NCBI RefSeq assembly: GCF_023078335.1
Contig: NZ_CP095550.1
Coordinates: 3,392,001-3,456,000, forward strand
Reading direction: 5' to 3'
Origin: Metabacillus endolithicus
GTDB taxonomy: Bacteria > Bacillota > Bacilli > Bacillales > Bacillaceae
DNA length: 64,000 bases
Shown here: positions 58,845 to 64,000 of the stretch, in pieces
Layout: each line of letters begins with the position of its first letter
Numbering within the stretch: the first letter of the stretch is position 1
Position numbers and translations under genes: made by a program
The notes under the pieces: model-generated
Told to the model about the DNA's origin: nothing
What the model saw: the letters and a program-made list of their open reading frames with translations, nothing else
Databases searched by the model: none

Positions 58845-58871
58845 GGGGCAGCGCTAGAAATAGGCTGTCCC
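58845..58871. terminator. Hairpin between convergent crtM and the crtP-like gene
   Basis: GGGGCAG and CTGTCCC pair (one G-U) around a 13-base loop; T tract weak. Confidence 0.5.
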
Positions 58872-58960
58872 TTATTAGATTTTGTCTATTTTCATGTAAT
58901 CTATCAACTTGACCTTGTCATTTAATCAACCAACACGTTTTGCAGAATTTCAATAGCATT

Positions 58961-60433
58961 TTACAGCCGCTTTGCCAAAACCTCAGCTACATTTAACCCA
59001 CTAATTACAACCATCGGAGAGCCTCCACCAGGATGGGTGCTGCCGCCAACAAAGGATAAATTACGAATATCTTTTGAGAAATTGCTAGGTCTTAAAAATG
59101 CATCTTTGCGTTTGTGGCTTGATAAGCCGTATAATGTGCCACGATAGGCACCAAATTTAGTTGAAATGTCCTGTGGCGTGATGACTCGCTCTTGTACAAG
59201 ATGTTTTCTAATAGAAAGACCTTTACTCTCTAAAAGGGAGTAAATATGTTCTTTATATTCATGAGGATTCATTTCTGCTTCTCCATTTCTGCCTAAAGCG
59301 GGGGCATTGACTAGAATAAATAGATTATCGCCTTCTGGTGATTGTTCAGGATCTGTTATTGAGCTGTTGCTTATATAAACAGTTGGGTTTTTACTATATT
59401 TTTGTTCTTGAAACATCTCTTGAAATTCCTCTTTATATTGTTTTGAAAAAAAGACATTATGATGAAGAAGCTGTGGATTCCGTATGGATAAGCCTGCCAA
59501 AATAACAAATGCCGAAATAGATGGTTCATAGCGATTCCGTTTTACATCTGAAAAATGTGGGCGATATTGTTTTTCAACTAACTCAGGATATGCCTTTAAT
59601 AGATCCGCATTCATGATTACTTCATCAGCAGAGATGGTTTCACCGTTTGCTAACAGGATGGAAGTCACTTTTTTATGATCAACGTTTAACTTTGTTACAG
59701 TTGTATTTAAAGTAATTTCGACTCCTAGCTTCTTAGCGAGTTGTTCGTAGCTTTCAGCTAAACGCACATTACCACCTTTAATAAAATATACTCCTTGTAC
59801 AAGCTCTAAATAAGCAATCATGCTAAATGTTGCTGGACTCTTGTATGGAGAGGAACCGATATAGGTTGCATAGCGTGCAAATGTTTCAATCACTTCTCTT
59901 TTCCTAAAATAACGACTGAAAAAATGGTGAAGTGATTCAAACGGTCGGACTCTTAAGAGAGCAGAAGCAAGTGTTGGTGACACATAATCTGTCCATGATT
60001 GAAAGGTTTTATAAAAGAAGTGCTTTTCTGACAAAGTGTAGAGACGTGTTATTTCGTCAACAAATGAATGAAAGTGCTTATCCCCATATTCATCTACCTG
60101 AGCAAGCTGCTTCTTCATGTGTGTGTGATCATTGGTGAAATCTAATATTTGTCCGTTACTTAAAACATTACGAGTATGAATCGGTAGCTTTTGAAAGGTA
60201 AGATAATTTTCCGACTTCTCACCTGCTAGTTCAAAAACACGCTTAAATATTTGAGGCATGGTGATCGTATTTGGTCCAAAGTCAAATTGATGTGAGCCTA
60301 GTTTATAAGGCATTAGTTTTCCGCCAATATGATTGTTTTTTTCAACGATTTGTACGTTATATCCCTTAGCGGCTAAAGAAATAGCAGCAGCTAATCCTCC
60401 TAAACCGCCTCCTATGATAACAACCTTTTTCAT
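58961..60433 (-). CDS. Diaponeurosporene oxidase-like (CrtP/CrtNb-type) FAD enzyme
   Basis: Third FAD paralogue, 490 residues. IIGGGLGGLAAAISLAAKG begins the fold; VEKNNHIGGKL and the C-terminal FVGGSTHPGGGSPMVVISG resemble staphylococcal CrtP, which oxidises a terminal methyl of diaponeurosporene. It is the last gene of the minus-strand crt operon. The assignment to oxidase rather than desaturase is by resemblance only. Confidence 0.85.
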   Translation of the reverse strand: MKKVVIIGGGLGGLAAAISLAAKGYNVQIVEKNNHIGGKLMPYKLGSHQFDFGPNTITMPQIFKRVFELAGEKSENYLTFQKLPIHTRNVLSNGQILDFTNDHTHMKKQLAQVDEYGDKHFHSFVDEITRLYTLSEKHFFYKTFQSWTDYVSPTLASALLRVRPFESLHHFFSRYFRKREVIETFARYATYIGSSPYKSPATFSMIAYLELVQGVYFIKGGNVRLAESYEQLAKKLGVEITLNTTVTKLNVDHKKVTSILLANGETISADEVIMNADLLKAYPELVEKQYRPHFSDVKRNRYEPSISAFVILAGLSIRNPQLLHHNVFFSKQYKEEFQEMFQEQKYSKNPTVYISNSSITDPEQSPEGDNLFILVNAPALGRNGEAEMNPHEYKEHIYSLLESKGLSIRKHLVQERVITPQDISTKFGAYRGTLYGLSSHKRKDAFLRPSNFSKDIRNLSFVGGSTHPGGGSPMVVISGLNVAEVLAKRL

Positions 60434-60452
60434 AACTTAATCACATTCCTAT

Positions 60453-61112
60453 CTAAAGTATCTGACGAAAGTAGCTTGTTTGTTCATGTACGACCTTGTT
60501 TTTTAATAAATTCAGTTGTGATGTGAAAGTATCTTCAAACTCCTTATTTCTCTCTTTACGTGTTTTTCCAGTAAACGATAAAGAATCGATAGGTTCTCCT
60601 ATCACAATATAAATCTCCTGCTTTTTCGAATGTCCAAATGAGTAGTAAAAGCTTATTGGCAGGATTGGAACTGAAGGTCGTTTATCTTGTAACGCAATTG
60701 CTCCTGGCAGGAAGGTGAGCGGTCTTTTTTCTAAATGAAACTCATCACCTTGTGGGAAAAGGCCGACAGTTTTACCTTGATCTAGCAGTGCTTCACTGTA
60801 TTTTAAACTGTAGATTATATCTTTTGGGTAGTCCCGGTTAACTGAGAAAGCCCCAAGCTTACGAAAAAAGGGATATTGCCTTATCCCTTTTTCGTGCATC
60901 ATCACATAGAGATCAGTTTTTAGGTAAGTACGGTTTAAATGAAATAAAACAAGTGAATCCCACCATGAGCTATGATTTAAACAAACTATAGCTCTAGTTG
61001 GTAAAGGAAGACTGGAAGAAACATATATTCCTTTAAAATATCTTTTTAGAAGCTGTTGATTATAAAGATGAAAAATGGCTTGAAACCAAGCCTGTTTATT
61101 TGCCTTAATCAT
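60453..61112 (-). CDS. PlsC-family acyltransferase in the crt cluster
   Basis: The 219-residue protein has the HX4D motif NHSSWWD (about residue 47) and GLFPQGDEF, as in 1-acylglycerol-phosphate acyltransferases. In this context it may acylate a carotenoid sugar or acid. It lies between the CruF-like and CrtP-like genes with short gaps (10 and 19 bases). GAGGAAAAAG precedes the ATG. No glycosyltransferase gene is seen in the window. Confidence 0.82.
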   Translation of the reverse strand: MIKANKQAWFQAIFHLYNQQLLKRYFKGIYVSSSLPLPTRAIVCLNHSSWWDSLVLFHLNRTYLKTDLYVMMHEKGIRQYPFFRKLGAFSVNRDYPKDIIYSLKYSEALLDQGKTVGLFPQGDEFHLEKRPLTFLPGAIALQDKRPSVPILPISFYYSFGHSKKQEIYIVIGEPIDSLSFTGKTRKERNKEFEDTFTSQLNLLKNKVVHEQTSYFRQIL

Positions 61113-61122
61113 TTCTTTTTCC

Positions 61123-61878
61123 TCATTTCAAATTGCTTCTTTTTCTCATATAAAACATAAATGTTAGATAGGAAAGAATACTTGTCAAAATGACTCCAAG
61201 CCATAGACCATGAATTAAAGCAAGAAAGACAAACATTCCTATAACTAGGAAAAAAACTAATACAATTCTTGAATGCCACTCCGATATGGATAGCTTTGAT
61301 TTTAAGGTTATGATAAAAATGATGGAATGAAGAAGAAATGCTACAACAAACCATCCGATAAAATTAGAGATGGGGATATTGTAATAAAAGCTTTCAGCAT
61401 TCCATATCCAATATTGCTTCACTTCAAATGCTACTGGATCAATAATTAAATCAATTAAGACAGCCATCAATGAGCCAATTAGAGTATAAGAGATAAATTG
61501 ATTTGTACCTGTTAAGACAATAGAAATAGCATGTGAACCAGCAATGACCATTAACCATGCAAATCCTATGGCAATGGGAACACCAAGTAATTGAGGTCCA
61601 AAGTCACTTGTATAATAATAGTCACCAAATAGAAGTCCATACTCGACTCCAAGATGCTCAGCAAATATGGATATCCCTACAACTAGTAGACTGATCGTTA
61701 GTCCAATTGCTGCACCAAATGTTTTAATAAAATAAATTCCTCCAATAACTCCCGCTAACACAAGAAAGACAACATTTGCCCACTCTAAATAAGAAGGAAT
61801 AAGGTCAAAGCTTAATAGCACAATTCCAATAAAATACCAAATGAGAAAAACCTTATATGTTAACTCATCTGCTTTCAC
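61123..61878 (-). CDS. CruF-like carotenoid biosynthesis membrane protein
   Basis: This 251-residue protein has about seven to eight membrane segments with LGVEYGLLFGDYYYTSDFGP and LIDLIIDPVAFEVKQYWIWN, typical of the carotenoid-biosynthesis (CruF hydratase) membrane family. GTG start after GGGGGA. It heads the minus-strand operon behind its own promoter. The reaction on a C30 backbone is unknown. Confidence 0.85.
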   Translation of the reverse strand: MKADELTYKVFLIWYFIGIVLLSFDLIPSYLEWANVVFLVLAGVIGGIYFIKTFGAAIGLTISLLVVGISIFAEHLGVEYGLLFGDYYYTSDFGPQLLGVPIAIGFAWLMVIAGSHAISIVLTGTNQFISYTLIGSLMAVLIDLIIDPVAFEVKQYWIWNAESFYYNIPISNFIGWFVVAFLLHSIIFIITLKSKLSISEWHSRIVLVFFLVIGMFVFLALIHGLWLGVILTSILSYLTFMFYMRKRSNLK

Positions 61879-61902
61879 ACTAATCCCCCATTTCTATCCA
61901 CG

Positions 61903-61932
61903 ATTATAGTGGATGTAAATTTCTTTGTACAA
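61903..61932 (-). promoter_or_regulatory. Promoter of the minus-strand carotenoid operon
   Basis: On the minus strand TTGTAC (61932-61927), 18 bases, perfect TATAAT (61908-61903). Confidence 0.7.
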
Positions 61933-62067
61933 CTTGTGTATGCTCGACAAGAGAGGAATATGCATTTGCGTATTTGTAAGCATTTTACTTATTTTTTTAG
62001 CTAGTTTAGTAGGAAGATTCTGTATATAATGAAAAAATACAATGATGAACAGACGAGGTAGAAGTTA

Positions 62068-63643
62068 ATGAACCAGGAATTAGTCATGTACATCCTGATT
62101 AGTGTTTTGGGTGGCTCAATAAGTATTTTTTTATGTGGTTATGGATTAGTGAAAATAAAGGATGCTCCCGGTGGAAGGTATTATGTTTTAGCAACTTTTA
62201 TGTGTGCTATTTTTGCTTTTGGCTATGCATTTGAGCTTGCGAGTACTTCTTTGGAGCAAATGAAGATTTGGTTAAGAGTGGAGTATTTGGCTTTGCCGTT
62301 TATTCCAGTATTTATTTTGCTTATGTGTTTTGACTATGTAGGAAAGAAGCTTAAGCAATGGGCTTTACATTCTTTTATTTGGTATTCCGATTTTGACGAT
62401 TACATTGCATTACACAAATGATTTTCATCATATTTATTACACATCTATGGATGTAAGAACAGATACCCCTTTTCCTATACTAAAACTTGAAGGTGGCCCT
62501 GGGTTCTATATTCATTCTATCTTTTTATACGTTTGTATTGTCATTAGTGTTGGTATTCTTCTAATGCAGTTTCGGAAAGTAACACACAAGTTTCGTTTGC
62601 AAACGAGCTTGATGATTGCAGGGTTATTAGTTCCTGTCATGGGAAGTGTTTTTTATATAACTGAAACGAGTCCAAGTAGTATTGATCTTGGCCCCGTTTC
62701 AATGAGTATTACGTTTATTCTTCATGGTTTTGCATTGTTATCCTTCCAGATGTTTAACGTTGTACCAATTGCAAGAGAAACCGTGTTTGAAAGCATAGAA
62801 GAAGGAGTGATTGTGTTAAATCAACATGATGTGATTGTTGATTACAACTCAGCTATTGTTGCGGTTCTTCCATCGTTTGGTTCACATGCTATTGGAAAAG
62901 CTGTTAGAGATATTCTGAACGATCACCCACTGCTTTTGGATATCATTTTTGAGAAGCAGGAAGGAGATTATCAGTTAAAAATTGGTGATGTAACGAACTA
63001 TTTTTATATTAAATTTTCTCCGGTCAAAACAAAACAAAGCACATTAATCGGGAAAATTATCACCTTAGTAAATGTAACAGAAAGAGTAAATATGGAGAAA
63101 AAGTTAAAAGAGCTAGCAAGTATAGACGGATTAACAAAGATTTATAATCGAACTTATTTTTTAGATAAAGCAGGTGATATGATAAAGAATTTGTCTGTGA
63201 GTGGTGATTCTTTATCTATCGTTATGTTTGATATAGATCATTTTAAAAAGGTAAATGATCAATACGGACATGATGCTGGAGATCAGGTTTTAATCAGTGT
63301 CGCTGGATTAACAAAGAAGTATTTAAGGAATCAGGATTTGTTTGCACGCTACGGTGGGGAAGAGTTTATCATCTGCATGCCGGATACAACGGGCCTGGAA
63401 GCATATGAGATGATAGATCATTTACGAAAGAAAGTGTCGGGGTCTTTTATAGTATCTAGTAATGATAAGGTTCAAATAACATCTAGTTATGGAATTTCAA
63501 CTGTTCTTTTAAATTCGGAGAATGGAAATCCTACTATTCAAGAGTTAATGAGACAAGCTGACCAAGCTTTATATGCGGCAAAAAGGAACGGTAGAAACTG
63601 TGTGCAGATGTATGAGAAAAAAGCACAGTATGTATATGTTTAA
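62068..63643 (+). pseudogene. Membrane diguanylate cyclase (7TM-PAS-GGDEF), frameshifted
   Basis: The N-terminal part has about seven membrane segments (residues 1-220), like histidine-kinase 7TM sensor domains. A PAS-like domain (about 235-345: GVIVLNQHDVIVDYNSAIVA) precedes a GGDEF domain with RYGGEEFIICMPD, an active-site form. An RNQD sequence just before it fits an RxxD inhibitory site. The frame breaks inside the membrane region: removing one T of the TTT at 62378-62380 gives LHSFIGIPILTITLHYTN. Repaired length is about 524 residues. It would make c-di-GMP in response to an unknown signal. Confidence 0.88.
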
Positions 63644-63657
63644 AGTGTATGATCAAA

Positions 63658-63691
63658 ATGCTCAGAGCTATTTAGTCTGAGTATTTTTTTG
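63658..63691 (+). terminator. Terminator after the diguanylate cyclase gene
   Basis: ATGCTCAGA and TCTGAGTAT pair (one G-U), then a T7 tract. Confidence 0.85.
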
Positions 63692-63721
63692 CTTGGTTGT
63701 TATATGGGGTGGTGAGCCAGA

Positions 63722-64000
63722 CTTTTAGAGAATGAGTAGGGATGATGGACAAAATGCTGTTGGAAGAGAGAGAAGTGTCGTTCATAAGGGAGATGAAGAC
63801 CAAAACATGTATGGGAGCCCGCGCAAATGGTCTTCATAAGGTGAATGAAGACCAAAACATGTATGGGAGCCGCGCAAATGGTCTTCATAAGGTGAATGAA
63901 GACCAAAACATGTAGCGCAAATGGTCTTCATAAGGTGAATGAAGACCAAAACATGTATGGAAGCCGCGCAAATGGTCTTCATAAGGTGAATGAAGACCAA
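63722..64000. repeat. Palindromic tandem array, locus 3 (about 51-bp period, runs off the window)
   Basis: ATGAAGACC starts at 63793, 63845, 63896, 63939 and 63990 (steps 52, 51, 43, 51). The hairpin is TGGTCTTCAT-AAGGTGA-ATGAAGACCA; the linker is AACATGTATGGGAGCCGCGC. The 43-base step is an eight-base deletion in one linker. A leading, diverged unit (from about 63740) reads GTGTCGTTCAT and resembles the leading unit of locus 1. Reverse-strand open frames across it are not genes. Confidence 0.92.

Noticed and set aside
63700..64000. Repeat proteins encoded on the minus strand across locus 3 (and similarly across locus 1, 31348-31650)
   Set aside because: The frames exist only because the repeat lacks stops in them. 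Unit lengths of 51, 52, 53 and 43 do not keep a frame, and no ribosome binding site is present.
1..64000. tRNA or rRNA genes, insertion sequences, prophage
   Set aside because: I looked for cloverleaf-like 3' ends, conserved rRNA blocks, transposase motifs and phage genes and saw none.

Overview
The window is low-GC DNA from a Bacillaceae bacterium (Bacillus in the broad sense; a Metabacillus- or Cytobacillus-like relative is plausible but cannot be settled from this sequence). Gene content and order follow one Bacillus subtilis neighbourhood: pbpF-hemE-hemH, yhgD-yhgE, yhfH-yhfI-lcfB(yhfL), yhfN, yhzC-comK, yhjD-yhjE-sipV, addB-addA-sbcD-sbcC-yisB, gerPA-F, yisI, yisK-yisL, a yisN-like gene, asnO and a yisP/crtM homologue. 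Start sites are mostly backed by strong Shine-Dalgarno sequences, and sigma-A, sigma-K and sigma-E type promoters can be read directly.

Layout. 1-6 kb: a class A penicillin-binding protein, haem genes hemE and hemH (no hemY follows) and an amidase. 6-12 kb: a membrane protein, the TetR-type regulator YhgD with its likely target YhgE, and an ammonium transporter fused to a chemoreceptor signalling domain. 12-16.5 kb: a GC-rich structured repeat, a LacI-family regulator with its own operator, yhfH, yhfI and lcfB behind a FadR-like box. 16.7-24.7 kb: an ABC importer, nagA-nagB on the minus strand, an XRE-cupin regulator with azlC-azlD, and an M48 protease. 24.9-31.3 kb: glyoxylate shunt aceB-aceA, the competence regulator comK with small neighbours, and sipV. 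31.3-46.6 kb: a thiolase, an MFS transporter, and the DNA repair run addBA-sbcDC-yisB. 46.7-54.9 kb: sporulation and germination genes gerPA-F and yisI, then yisK, yisL, a yisN-like gene and asnO. 54.9-61.9 kb: a carotenoid cluster, probably C30, arranged as two convergent operons. 62-63.6 kb: a membrane diguanylate cyclase.

Two things stand out. First, three intergenic arrays (about 31.35, 51.7 and 63.75 kb) share the palindrome GGTCTTCAT-N7-ATGAAGACC at a period of about 52 bp. The linker sequence is specific to each locus. One copy has a compensatory stem change, and 52 bp is close to five turns of B-DNA. They are not CRISPR arrays and not coding. Second, ten clearly conserved genes are broken by twelve single-base indels, nearly all in short homopolymers (plus one likely case at an ABC permease start). 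Housekeeping genes such as addA and aceA are hit, so sequencing error is a better explanation than gene decay.

How genes work together: aceBA and lcfB suggest growth on fatty acids or acetate. addBA and sbcDC process DNA ends, next to the competence master regulator. The gerP, yisI and asnO genes mark a spore former. The crt cluster probably gives a pigmented cell.
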